Made by a program: the position numbers and the translations under genes. From contig NZ_CP032685.1 in the NCBI RefSeq assembly GCF_003627795.1, positions 682,001-746,000 of the forward strand: DNA of 64,000 bases. The letters are read 5' to 3'. Numbering within the stretch: position 1 is the first letter of the stretch; each line of letters begins with the position of its first letter. Below are positions 9,179 through 18,114 of the stretch, piece after piece. Source of the DNA: Rhizobium sp. CCGE531 (lineage in GTDB: Bacteria; Pseudomonadota; Alphaproteobacteria; Rhizobiales; Rhizobiaceae). Under the pieces are notes generated by a model. The model worked only from the letters and a program-made list of their open reading frames with translations. It searched no databases and was not told the origin of the DNA.

Positions 9179-10234
9179 TCAGGCGGCTCGCCGCCATTCG
9201 ACGCTCCAGGCGGAAAGCCGCCCCTCGATCGCGCCGCTATCCATCATCACGCGAATTTCGATCGGAGCCCGCGGATCGACGACATCAACGGGCACTGCCG
9301 CTTCGAATGAACCCGTGCCCTGCGGGCAGACCCGCAGCCTCCCAAGCAATTCGGCGGCATGGATTTCTACGGTGAAGATCTGCCCGTAGCAGTCCTCGTC
9401 CACATCGAAATTGAGTTTCGCATTCCAGTGGCCGATCGGCAAGTGGAGGTAGGGGCCGTAGATCAGGCAACGGGCTCCTCCGGTAAGGTCTACGATCTCA
9501 TCCAGCCCCTGCTCCAACCTGTCACCCGAAAAGAATGTCTCCTGCGGCCAGAAGATGGTGGTGCCGGAAGCCTCCACCTGACCGAATTCCAATGGGCGAA
9601 GGACCTTCCTCGCGGTCTCGCGCAGGGGCTCGCTGAGCTCGGGCACTTCCTCCCGTGGCGTCAGATATCCCGCGATGACGGCCGCCGCGGCCTCCTCCAG
9701 TTTCGGTGCTTCGGAGAGCGACAACTGGCCGGACGGCGTCATGCCGACATGAAGCAGCGCGTTTGCAATCTGCTCCAGCGTCAGATCGGTGCTGAAATGG
9801 CTGTCGATCTTCCTGAGCAGCAGATCGATGCTGCCCCTTTGGCTGACGTCGTTGCGACGCAGGACCAGTGCCGCGGAAGCGTTCGCAAGCGGCTCCAGGC
9901 AAGCGAGGCTCGCGGACACGGCCCTGACCAGGCCGATATCCCGCTGCTCGGTGGCGCGTGCGAGATAGGAGACAGCATCGATGGGATCTTCGAGAAACAG
10001 CAGAAAAGGCACGTTGACCCTGCGGATCAGTTCCGACAGCCTGGTTTCCGGAAATTGCGAGACGAGCACGGCATGCATCCCGGATCGGCTCTGGACGTGC
10101 TGTTTGAGGTCCTCGATCGTGTCCGTAGCGATGATCGCATAGTCGCCAAACGCCTCGCGCGCGAGCGCATGGACGGCGGCGACGCCCCAGGAAGACATGA
10201 CGCCCGGCATGCCGAATGCAAAGAGGATGGTCAT
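9179..10234 (-). CDS. uncharacterised protein of the polysaccharide locus
   Basis: A 351-residue protein that I do not recognise. The N-terminus (ILFAFGMPGVMSSWG) is a beta strand plus glycine loop reminiscent of, but not matching, a P-loop sulfotransferase. The middle is helical (LEQIANALLHVG, PREEVPELSEPLRETARKVL). The C-terminal ~130 residues look like a beta-sandwich with GPYLHLPIGHWNAKLNFDVD and end in RLSAWSVEWRR, which could bind sugar. It lies 18 bases after the GT4 gene start side of the same operon, so a role in surface-polysaccharide synthesis or its control is likely but unproven. Confidence 0.6.
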   Translation of the reverse strand: MTILFAFGMPGVMSSWGVAAVHALAREAFGDYAIIATDTIEDLKQHVQSRSGMHAVLVSQFPETRLSELIRRVNVPFLLFLEDPIDAVSYLARATEQRDIGLVRAVSASLACLEPLANASAALVLRRNDVSQRGSIDLLLRKIDSHFSTDLTLEQIANALLHVGMTPSGQLSLSEAPKLEEAAAAVIAGYLTPREEVPELSEPLRETARKVLRPLEFGQVEASGTTIFWPQETFFSGDRLEQGLDEIVDLTGGARCLIYGPYLHLPIGHWNAKLNFDVDEDCYGQIFTVEIHAAELLGRLRVCPQGTGSFEAAVPVDVVDPRAPIEIRVMMDSGAIEGRLSAWSVEWRRAA

Positions 10235-10252
10235 GTCCGAGCTCCCCCGCGA

Positions 10253-11578
10253 TTATCCGTTGAAGAGGGTATCATAAAGCGCGCTCACTTTCTGCTGATA
10301 CCGATCCGGCGAGAAGCGTGCCGCCTGCCTCGGGCCGGCCTTGGCAAACGAGGCGCATAGCGCATCGTCCTGATCCAGGCTGACGATCGCCTTGCGCATC
10401 TCCTCGGTGTTATACGGATCGACCAGCAATGCCGCATTTCCGGCGATTTCCGGGATCGATCCCTCCGTGGAACTGAGGACCGGCGTTCCGAGCTGCATCG
10501 ATTCGAGCACCGGCAGGCCAAAGCCTTCGTAAAGCGAAGGGAACAGCACGGCGCGCGCGCCTCTGATCAGGCTTATCAGCAAAGGATAGGAGACAAAGTC
10601 GAAACGTTGGATCTGCCGTTGCGGCAGGATGCGGTCTTCTGCGCGAAGATAGAAGCGGAACCGATCATCGTCGATGAGCTGCTGCGTTTCCGCGCCCTTC
10701 CATCCCGGAGCGCCGACGATGATGAGTGGCTTGCTCGTCTTTGCCGCAAGATAGGCTTCGACCAGCCGCGAGATGTTCTTTTTCGGCTCGAAGGCACCGA
10801 AAAAGAGGAAATACTCCTTCCAGTCCAGATGGAAGATGCCGGCGATCTCGTTGGCGATCACATCGGCCGGCTTCTCGCGAAGCTGTTCCGGCACGTGAAC
10901 CGCCTGATAGGTATTGCTGACCCGCGCCTCGTCGGCGCCGAGAACCTTGATGATATCGGCGCGCGAGGTCTCTGACACGGTCACGATATGGTCGGCCTGC
11001 CGCACGAGGGAGCGCAGCATCTTGTAGTGATAGCGCTTGTCGTCCTCGGTCAGATAAGGCAGCCGCAACGGAACCAGATCGTGGATCGTATAGACGTTCA
11101 ACGCCTTCTTCGCCGCAATCGGCATGGGATAGGTGCAATGCAGGAGATCCGGCTGTGCCTCGAACTTCATGGTAAGATTGTTGCCGTAGCGCTTGAAATG
11201 GTATCTCGCGAGCTGGAACAGGTCGTTGGAGGCGTAAACCATGCCGGAATCGCCGAGCTGCGCCTGCAGCGACTTCAGAATGACCGTTCCGCTCAGCGGG
11301 ATCGGAACCGGCTTGATGCCGAACGGCGCGGCAACGCGCCGGCGCAGCCATCGCTTTGTCGCGGAAAGCGCGCCTGGCACACCGGCGCTGGTATCGTCAA
11401 ACAGCAGCACTTCCCGCAATATGGGATCCTTCGGAACGTTTCCAGGCATTCCGTGGACGACCCCGGTCTGATAGCCGAGCGCACGCGCCGTCGACATCAG
11501 GCTCCTCGTGTAGGTCGCGACACCGGTGCCCTTCTTCAGCGAAAGATTGAGGCCATCGTAAAGGATCGTCTGGCTCAT
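10253..11578 (-). CDS. GT4-type glycosyltransferase
   Basis: A 441-residue GT-B glycosyltransferase. The N-terminal Rossmann half has YDGLNLSLKKGTGVATYTRSL and the acceptor-side segment VYTIHDLVPLRLPYL. The C-terminal donor-binding half has FFGAFEPKKNISRLVEAY and the family-4 signature SLYEGFGLPVLESMQLGTPVLSS. It should transfer a sugar from a nucleotide donor to the growing surface polysaccharide in the cytoplasm. ATG at 11578 follows GGAGAGACGGGA. The gene is in a minus-strand operon with a Wza-like exporter, an FkbM methyltransferase and the uncharacterised 351-residue protein. Confidence 0.9.
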   Translation of the reverse strand: MSQTILYDGLNLSLKKGTGVATYTRSLMSTARALGYQTGVVHGMPGNVPKDPILREVLLFDDTSAGVPGALSATKRWLRRRVAAPFGIKPVPIPLSGTVILKSLQAQLGDSGMVYASNDLFQLARYHFKRYGNNLTMKFEAQPDLLHCTYPMPIAAKKALNVYTIHDLVPLRLPYLTEDDKRYHYKMLRSLVRQADHIVTVSETSRADIIKVLGADEARVSNTYQAVHVPEQLREKPADVIANEIAGIFHLDWKEYFLFFGAFEPKKNISRLVEAYLAAKTSKPLIIVGAPGWKGAETQQLIDDDRFRFYLRAEDRILPQRQIQRFDFVSYPLLISLIRGARAVLFPSLYEGFGLPVLESMQLGTPVLSSTEGSIPEIAGNAALLVDPYNTEEMRKAIVSLDQDDALCASFAKAGPRQAARFSPDRYQQKVSALYDTLFNG

Positions 11579-11614
11579 TCCCGTCTCTCCTTCGGCATCT
11601 TGCATCCCCCGTCC

Positions 11615-12535
11615 TCAGGCCGGCTTGTCGCGGGAAAGGACGAGGAGCGAGTCATCGATTCCGTATTTCGACAGCAGGTCCGCGCAGGTGATGGGGACGG
11701 CTTCGCCACTGAAGTCGAGACGCCGCAGCGATCCGTAGATGCCGGCAAGCCGCTCGAGGAAACCGCGCGCGTCGGCATAGCGGGCGGGATTGAATTCGAC
11801 AACAAGCATCGGCTTGTGGCGGGCTATGGTCTCGCCCATTCCCTCGAGGATAACCTCTTCGGCGCCTTCGGCATCGATCTTTATGAAATCGACGCGGGTG
11901 CAGGATGCGCTCAACCGGTCGAGCGTCGTCACCGGAACCTTGATGAGGGCGCCATCCTGGGGGTGGGGCAGGAACGTCTCCGCGACGATCAGCGCGTTCT
12001 TCGGCTCGCTATGGGGAACATAGAGGGATGCCTCGCCTGATGCCTCGCTGCCGAGCGCCATCCTCTCAATCCGCGTCCGTCCGAGCAGTCCGTTCAATTC
12101 GACGCTGCGGCGCAGGAAATCCGCGGCATGCGGGTTGGGTTCCACGGCGATCAACTCGCCCTTGGCTCCGACGAGCTCAGCCAGGAGAAGTGAATAATAG
12201 CCGAAGTTTGCGCCGACATCGATCGCGGTCATGCCGCGCCTGACGTTGCGCGCGCAGAACAAGGTCAGCCAGATTTCCCAGAAACCGTCCAGAAGGACGT
12301 GGGAGCCAAAGCCCCTGTCGCGGGTATCGATATAGAGCTTGTAGCGGCCGAGCACGCGGACCAGAGCCGTATGGTTCCCGAGGTAGGCGCTGCTTACTCG
12401 CTGTAAGATGGCAGCCTCGGCCTGATGCCGATCGAAGGCCATCAACTCGTGAAGGTGCAGCAGCGGCGAAGAACTCATCTTATCCCTCTCGATCAGGCAT
12501 GCCCGCAATGCGATCCGCAGGCCAGGCGACATCAT
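11615..12535 (-). CDS. FkbM-family methyltransferase
   Basis: A 306-residue SAM-dependent methyltransferase with the SAM-binding loop DVGANFGYYSLLLAE, an acidic ribose-binding EPNP, and VDFIKIDAEGAEEVILEGM, diagnostic of the FkbM family. It probably O-methylates a sugar or acyl group of the polysaccharide. Two starts are possible: ATG at 12535 (preceded by GAGGAAG) and ATG at 12478 (preceded by GAGAGGGATAAG). It lies between the exporter and GT4 genes on the same strand. Confidence 0.87.
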   Translation of the reverse strand: MMSPGLRIALRACLIERDKMSSSPLLHLHELMAFDRHQAEAAILQRVSSAYLGNHTALVRVLGRYKLYIDTRDRGFGSHVLLDGFWEIWLTLFCARNVRRGMTAIDVGANFGYYSLLLAELVGAKGELIAVEPNPHAADFLRRSVELNGLLGRTRIERMALGSEASGEASLYVPHSEPKNALIVAETFLPHPQDGALIKVPVTTLDRLSASCTRVDFIKIDAEGAEEVILEGMGETIARHKPMLVVEFNPARYADARGFLERLAGIYGSLRRLDFSGEAVPITCADLLSKYGIDDSLLVLSRDKPA

Positions 12536-12593
12536 GAAACTTCCTCGATTCCCGCAGCCTGCCCGCTGCCGCCGTGGCTTTCGAGCGATACCC

Positions 12594-13766
12594 TCAGTTT
12601 GCCGTCGATGCGGCTATGCCGACCGATGCGGCGGACAATGCGGTTCCAGTGACGCCCTGGAAGAGACCCATGAATTTCTGAATATCGATCGAGGCGGCGT
12701 TGGAAACATAGATGATGTCGCGCGGCTGGATCTCGAAGCTCTGCATGGCGAGCAGTGTCGAGCCGTTTTTCAGGTTGAACCTGTAGACGATCGGAACCGG
12801 TCCACCGCGTCTCAACCACGGATTGTACGGTGCGACGATGCGGCGGGCAATGTCGGGCGGTTCATAACGGAAGAGGAAGATGCCCGAGGCATCGGCGCGA
12901 GAGTCCTGAAGTCCTCCCGCGCGCGCCACCGCGTTTGCCATGGTCAGATGCTGCGCGCTGAAGGGCACCTCGCCACTCTGCCCCGATGCGCCAAGGATCG
13001 TGTAGGTGGTCGGCTCGCGGACGACGGTAACCACGTCCTCGGGCCGCAATCTTATATTCTCGCGCGGGTTCTGGACAATTGCGGTAAAAGGCAGGTGCAT
13101 CGTCCTGCGTCCCCGCGTCAGATAGACGACGCTGTCGTTGACGCTGGCACGCAATCCTCCCGCCGCGGCAATCGCATCGAGCACCCGATCACCGGCCGGC
13201 GACAGCGCGACGCGGGCGCCTCCGGCAACCTCGCCGGTGACGGTGACCGTGTTCGACGCGCTCTGCTGCACCGTCACCAGCGCTTGCGGCTGCACCGCCT
13301 TGCCGGCAAGGCCGGAGACCACGGCTCGTTCAACGATGGCAGGCGTCCGGCCGACCGCATTGATGCGTCCGACATAGGGAATGCTGATCGTGCCGTCGCT
13401 ATTGATGGTTTGCGGCGGGATCGTAACGGAACTGCCCGACGCCTGCTGCTGCCCCGAGGCGATGGATGCCGTTCCGAACAAACTTCCAGGCGGCGCCTCC
13501 CAGAGGCTGACCGAAACGACGTCGCCGACCGCGATCCTCAGGCCGGGATCACGCGCGCCTTCGCCGAAATAAGCTGCCAGACTGGCCTCTGGCCGCGCAG
13601 CGCTCCTGACCATTGCCGCCGATACCACGTCGACCAGCGCAAATGGTGGCACGGTACGCGCCGCCGCCTCCTCCAATATGCGGGAGGTCTTGGGTCCGGC
13701 CTCCGGTAATGCACAGCCCGTAAGAACGCAGGCGAGAACACACAATAATCCGAACTTCAACGGCAT
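12594..13766 (-). CDS. Wza-like polysaccharide export lipoprotein
   Basis: A 390-residue protein with a lipoprotein signal ending VLTGC (Cys18). A poly-export domain (about 80-160; GDVVSVSLWEAPPG and DGTISIPYVGRINAVG) is followed by SLBB-like beta-grasp repeats (AGDRVLDAIAAAGGL; TMANAVARAGGL). This is the outer-membrane channel of Wza/KpsD/BexD type that carries polymer across the outer membrane. ATG 13766, six bases after AGGA, is preferred to TTG 13772. It heads the minus-strand operon reaching to 9179. Confidence 0.9.
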   Translation of the reverse strand: MPLKFGLLCVLACVLTGCALPEAGPKTSRILEEAAARTVPPFALVDVVSAAMVRSAARPEASLAAYFGEGARDPGLRIAVGDVVSVSLWEAPPGSLFGTASIASGQQQASGSSVTIPPQTINSDGTISIPYVGRINAVGRTPAIVERAVVSGLAGKAVQPQALVTVQQSASNTVTVTGEVAGGARVALSPAGDRVLDAIAAAGGLRASVNDSVVYLTRGRRTMHLPFTAIVQNPRENIRLRPEDVVTVVREPTTYTILGASGQSGEVPFSAQHLTMANAVARAGGLQDSRADASGIFLFRYEPPDIARRIVAPYNPWLRRGGPVPIVYRFNLKNGSTLLAMQSFEIQPRDIIYVSNAASIDIQKFMGLFQGVTGTALSAASVGIAASTAN

Positions 13767-13823
13767 CGACAATCCTGAGCGGCATGGAGGCAGTTTTGAT
13801 GGGGCATCGCTACTCCGAACACA

Positions 13824-14837
13824 CTAAGCCGTTCCGGCATTGTCACTGCGCTCCCGGGTAAAACGAAGGATCGATGATGGGCTGGAGCCGTAGGCATGCT
13901 TGTAGAGAACGGAGAACCGCCCGGGATTGGAAAATTGCAGGCTCATGGCGAGATCGGTGATGCTCTCGGCTTGGCCGCCCTTGATGACACCGTGGGCGGC
14001 GGCCAGCCGGTAGTTGCACAAAATTCCCATCGGCGTGTCGCCCCGATAGGTCTTGAACATGCGTTGCAGCGCGCGCGGGCTGCAGCTTGCGGCATGGGCA
14101 AGATCTTCCAGCATGATCGCATTGTGCAGATTGTCGCGCATGAAAGCCTCTGCCCTCAGAAGCTGGCGTGGCGCATTTTCCAATGTGCCGCGATGGAAGG
14201 CGTCGGAAAGATTGTGCGGAAGCTTTGCAAACAGCTTGACCAGAAGAAGCTCGCTGTAGGCCTTTGCGAGCATCACCCTTTCGGCCGGACGCGCGGTCAT
14301 GAGATCTTTTTCGGCCTGGCGGAGGGTCTGGTAGAGCCCCTGCGCACCGCCCTGACGAAAGCTTACCGGCGCCAAGGCGAATTCCTGCACATAGGGCTTG
14401 CCCGTCAATTCCTCGAAGTGCTGCCTGATAACCGATTCCGGGATCTGAAACAGCAGCCAGGAACTCCGCGGCTTTATCTCCAGCCGCTTGCCGGCGCGGT
14501 CGCTGATGCTGGCGACATTGTTGGCGGGGATACGCAATGACTTATGCATCCGCCTGTGATTGATCTCCAACTCTCCCGCCAGAACGAATACGATGCTGAC
14601 ACGCGGCGCATCCTGCTTCGCAACAGCCTCCAGGCCGGCAGAGTGCTCCGCACTTATGATGGATGTCGATTGAACGGGCTGCTTGCTGAATTTAAAGGAA
14701 TAATCGCCACTGGATTCCGACGGAACGCCCCATTTCCAGTTTGGTTCGAGCACGTCGAGATTGCGAGTAATTGCATCACGAGAATATACCTCAAAAGTGC
14801 CGACGCATTGCTCGACAACTCTTTCCAACATCGCCAT
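13824..14837 (-). CDS. AraC-family transcriptional regulator (capsule locus)
   Basis: A 337-residue regulator. The N-terminal ~200 residues resemble the AraC-binding-like domain of long AraC regulators (AGELEINHRRMHKSLRIPANNVASISD). The C-terminal double HTH has LEDLAHAASCSPRALQRMFKTYRG and ITDLAMSLQFSNPGRFSVLYKHAYGSSPSS. It lies just upstream of the wza operon and beside a 640-base AT-rich intergenic region, so it may control the polysaccharide genes. No operator can be assigned. ATGs at 14837 and 14831 are both possible; AGGATAGCGG precedes the first. Confidence 0.85.
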   Translation of the reverse strand: MAMLERVVEQCVGTFEVYSRDAITRNLDVLEPNWKWGVPSESSGDYSFKFSKQPVQSTSIISAEHSAGLEAVAKQDAPRVSIVFVLAGELEINHRRMHKSLRIPANNVASISDRAGKRLEIKPRSSWLLFQIPESVIRQHFEELTGKPYVQEFALAPVSFRQGGAQGLYQTLRQAEKDLMTARPAERVMLAKAYSELLLVKLFAKLPHNLSDAFHRGTLENAPRQLLRAEAFMRDNLHNAIMLEDLAHAASCSPRALQRMFKTYRGDTPMGILCNYRLAAAHGVIKGGQAESITDLAMSLQFSNPGRFSVLYKHAYGSSPSSILRFTRERSDNAGTA

Positions 14838-15479
14838 CCGCTATCCTACTCAAAATCTCAGATTGCATAATCGCAATCGCCACCACATGATTTTATCGAG
14901 GCCAGATTTTTTCCGGCGTTATGAGGACTCCATGGTCTTGCCCCTTTGACCATTCCCAATCGTAGGATCATTCATCTTAAGTTGCATTATCAAATATTAA
15001 ATTAGCACGAGGAATTTTAGCGCGACAGTACAGATAATGACGGCGTTATACAGATTCCTACAACTCCATGCGCTTGCTCACAGCTGCCCCTCAGGCACGA
15101 CGCCATCGGACAAAAATGCATCTACCCGTATAACCATTATCCCTGGGATATACCGGCACTGGTTGCAAAAGTAGTTACTAATTTATGCGCTGCGATTAGC
15201 GCGTGACGGTTGTGATGGGGACATTCGTCATACGGCTGCGGGCGAATCGCTCCAACTTTGAAAGCAATTTAAAGGCGATTTAATTTCAGTTACTCTAATA
15301 TATCCTGCGCTTTGACCGGGCGGCCAGATAGAGCTGAGATGTGACGGCAGTGTTTCGGTGGCCGGCGCGAAGACGAGACAATGCGTCAAGCGCCGGCTAC
15401 CGATACTGTTTCATTTTGCAAAGCCGGCAGGCGGCGTTTGTCACCCGCACGCGAGAGAGACAACCAAAAGCAGATCGAC
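14838..15479. other. AT-rich intergenic region, no gene supported
   Basis: 642 bases between the AraC gene and the end of kpsT, markedly richer in A/T than its neighbours (for example 14980-15030 and 15260-15305). No reading frame here has a ribosome-binding site and recognisable sequence. A GCGACAGTACAGATAATG segment near 15020 resembles the GCGACA/TATAAT core of the repeated element at 25068 and 32744. It probably carries the promoter of the AraC gene and the kpsT transcript end. Confidence 0.5.
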
Positions 15480-16214
15480 CTACAATGTGGAGTAGATTCG
15501 AAATGCCGTTTCTATGTCATCGAAAACGCGGCCTCGGCCATTTTTCAGGACCAGCGCCGATTTGCACAAATCGCCGATCACATTGAGGTTATGTCCCACG
15601 ATGATCATCGAACGATCCTTGCGCTTGACGAAAAGTTCTTCGAAGGAGCGCAGCTGGAAGCGTTTGTCGCCGACGGCAAGCACCTCGTCGATGAGATAAC
15701 AGTCGAAATCGATGGCAAGCGACATGCCGAAAGCCAGCCGCGCCCGCATGCCGGACGAGTATGTCCTGATGGGCATGCGCAGATAGCGTCCAAGCTCGCT
15801 GAAATCCTCTACCAGATCGCGAATTTCGTCGAATGGCTTGTCGTAGATCCGCGACAGGAAGCGCATGCAGTCAAAGCCGGTCATCGAGCCGCCGAAGCCG
15901 CCGCTCAACGCGATCGGCCATGACATCGACATGTTGCGCACGACCTTGCCTGATGTCGGCTCCTCTATCCCGGCGATCATCCGGACGAGAGTCGATTTTC
16001 CCGCTCCGTTATGACCGAGAACGGCTATCTTTTCACCGCGGCCGATCTTGAAGGTCACGCCGTCAAGTACGCGGCGCATGCGCCCGTTCACTTCATATTC
16101 CTTGACGAGATCAAATACGCCGACAATGCCATCCTCGTGCCAGGGCGCCTCGTTTCTCCGGGCCGGAACTTCAGAAGGCGCGATCCGCGCGAGACTGGAA
16201 GGGAGATCGTTCAT
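15480..16214 (-). CDS. kpsT: KpsT-like ABC transporter ATP-binding protein
   Basis: A 244-residue ATPase with Walker A GHNGAGKST (67-75), signature YSSGMRARLAFGMSLA, Walker B CYLIDEVLAVGD and switch His in IIVGHN. The phylogenetic type (short protein, MSWPIALSGGFGGSMTG Q-loop region) is that of capsule exporters KpsT/CtrD/BexA. It energises export of lipid-linked polysaccharide across the inner membrane with a KpsM permease, encoded separately at 22771-23580. It overlaps the upstream kpsE by four bases (ATGA). Confidence 0.93.
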   Translation of the reverse strand: MNDLPSSLARIAPSEVPARRNEAPWHEDGIVGVFDLVKEYEVNGRMRRVLDGVTFKIGRGEKIAVLGHNGAGKSTLVRMIAGIEEPTSGKVVRNMSMSWPIALSGGFGGSMTGFDCMRFLSRIYDKPFDEIRDLVEDFSELGRYLRMPIRTYSSGMRARLAFGMSLAIDFDCYLIDEVLAVGDKRFQLRSFEELFVKRKDRSMIIVGHNLNVIGDLCKSALVLKNGRGRVFDDIETAFRIYSTL

Positions 16215-17416
16215 TGCTGTGCCGCATGCTCATAGACCTGGATGACGAAGAAGCGCACGATCCGGAAAATGGCGAAGCAAACCGCAAGCAGCAGGAGGAA
16301 TGACTGAAGGCGTTTCGGATAGAGCGCATGGTCCGGCAAGTTCGGATCGGCGATGCGTTCGAGATAGAGTTGCTGCCGTTGCGCGTCGATTTTCGCGTTC
16401 TCCAGAGAAGCGGTAGCGGAGGTCAGCATTTTCGCGGCCATTTCCCGCTCCAGCAGCAACTGTTCGTATTGGGCGATGCGCGGCGCCATCGAGCCGTCGC
16501 TGCCGACGATACGCGCCCGTTCGTCGCTGATTTGGCGCTCCATCGCCGCCACTCGCGCTCTGAGCGCCTCATTCTGCGGGCTCCGAGGGGCCTGCTGGTC
16601 GAGCGCAGCAAGACGCGTCTTGCTGTTGGCCAGATCGTCCGAGAGCCGGGCAATCATGTCGAGGGCCGCGGATGATTGCTTGTTCGGATCGACAAGGGCC
16701 TCGCGATTGCGGAAATCCGTCAGAGTCTTCTGCATGTCGGACAGCCTCACCTGGCTGTCATTCACCTCGACCTGCGCATAACGGATAGCATCCTGTCGGG
16801 CACGATCATTCAAGCGATTGATGAGCTCTTCGGCATGCTGAACCAGGGCGCTCGCCAGACGATAGGCGTCATCGGCCCGAAATGCCTTTACATTCAGCGT
16901 CGTCACGCCGCTGCCGCTATCGGTATGAACGTTGATGAAGCGGAGATAATGCTGAAACAGTTCCTCGCTGTTGGCCTCGCGCCAGGGTGGAGGGTAGCGG
17001 TTGAGAACGTCCGCCTCGGGCCGGGAGAAGATGCCCTTCAGGTCATCTTTTTCGACGAGCGCATCAACGGCCGCCCGGGACTTGATGAATTCGGTGACGA
17101 TATAGCTGTCGTCCTGCGCACGAACGAAGCCGGTGCTCTGGAGAAAGCCGCTGAGCAGCCCCGCCGCATTCCTGTTAGGGCTGCGAACGACGAACTGCGT
17201 CTCCGAAACATACTGATCGGCAGATATGAAGGCATAATAGCCACCGCCGAGCAGGCCGGGAATGACGACGATCAGCAGTAGCATCAGCTGCGATCTCACC
17301 CATCTCGCAATTGAAAGCGACCGGGAAACCGGCGGGCCCGTGACGATGCCGGACGAGCGCGCAGTTACCAATGTGACGAAATCGACAAAATCCTTGTTAT
17401 TCTCGATGCGGCTCAT
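16211..17416 (-). CDS. kpsE: KpsE-like capsule export inner-membrane/periplasmic protein (copy 1)
   Basis: A 401-residue polysaccharide co-polymerase-type protein. A first transmembrane helix (MLLLIVVIPGLLGGGYYAFI, about 45-66) is followed by a large periplasmic coiled region (about 70-360; RLNDRARQDAIRYAQVEV, RVAAMERQISDERARIVG) and a C-terminal helix (about 367-390). KpsE links the inner-membrane ABC transporter to the outer-membrane KpsD/Wza channel. It is translationally coupled to kpsT and paralogous to the protein at 23745-24956: both carry YVSE(T/A)xFVVR, LLDRLNDRAR/LINRLNDRAR and RQQLYLE. It starts a minus-strand operon facing a 700-base divergent intergenic region. Confidence 0.9.
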   Translation of the reverse strand: MSRIENNKDFVDFVTLVTARSSGIVTGPPVSRSLSIARWVRSQLMLLLIVVIPGLLGGGYYAFISADQYVSETQFVVRSPNRNAAGLLSGFLQSTGFVRAQDDSYIVTEFIKSRAAVDALVEKDDLKGIFSRPEADVLNRYPPPWREANSEELFQHYLRFINVHTDSGSGVTTLNVKAFRADDAYRLASALVQHAEELINRLNDRARQDAIRYAQVEVNDSQVRLSDMQKTLTDFRNREALVDPNKQSSAALDMIARLSDDLANSKTRLAALDQQAPRSPQNEALRARVAAMERQISDERARIVGSDGSMAPRIAQYEQLLLEREMAAKMLTSATASLENAKIDAQRQQLYLERIADPNLPDHALYPKRLQSFLLLLAVCFAIFRIVRFFVIQVYEHAAQQ

Positions 17417-18114
17417 ATGCGACCATCAATCTCTCGGAGAATGGCCGGAACCATTCAATAGCCATCCTGCCGAAACTTCGAATGCGTCGCGGCAGGCTTC
17501 GATTTTCGCCGCTCCCAATCGTCGCTTCACCAGCGCCAAGGCGCTCGGCGCGGTATTTTGTTTCGCAAGAGATTCACATATATCCTTTGAAAGTCAAATA
17601 TAATTCCCGTCTCTCCAAATTTTTACATAAAGAATCAAGAATAATTTGCCTTCTGTCGCAATTAATACTTTAGCGACGCGATCCGTATGGCGGGGCGAAA
17701 TTGCGGCGGTGATAACTGCCATTCAATTCACCATTTCTCCCTCATTGCTGGTTCAAGGAATTCGGAATGGGAAAGCGCGGAGGCATCTCGAACCGTGTCA
17801 GCAATCGTGCCCGGCCCAATAGTCGCGGAGGCTCGGGGCTGATCTTTTGGGTTCGCCCGCAGGCGGGCGTCTCCTCCGTTCAAAGCTTACCTCGGTACCG
17901 CCGGCAATTCTTTGTCGTCAGGCTGCGTACCAATTTCGCCAATCTGCGTTCGCGGCTGCAAAGCGCAGCCGTGAGATATGCACATACCATCCTGCAATCG
18001 CTGCTTCCCATGCCCCCCGAACCGATCCTGCTCAGGCAATCGGTCGCAATCCGGCTTTGCAGGTCGTTTCATTCAAGCGGCCATGGCCGCTTTTAGTCTG
18101 CATTTGGGGGATCT
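17417..18114. other. divergent intergenic region between kpsE and kpsC
   Basis: About 700 bases with AT-rich stretches (17570-17690). A frame at 17767-18096 is open but has no recognisable sequence and I do not call it. The region must hold the divergent promoters for kpsET and for the kpsC operon. On the minus strand ATTGCGACAGAAGG (near 17650) again resembles the GCGACA core of the repeated element in this locus. Confidence 0.5.

Noticed and set aside
17767..18096. 109-codon frame in the kpsE-kpsC gap
   Set aside because: AAGGA precedes the ATG, but the translation is Arg/Ser rich without domain or helix pattern and the gap is expected to hold divergent promoters.
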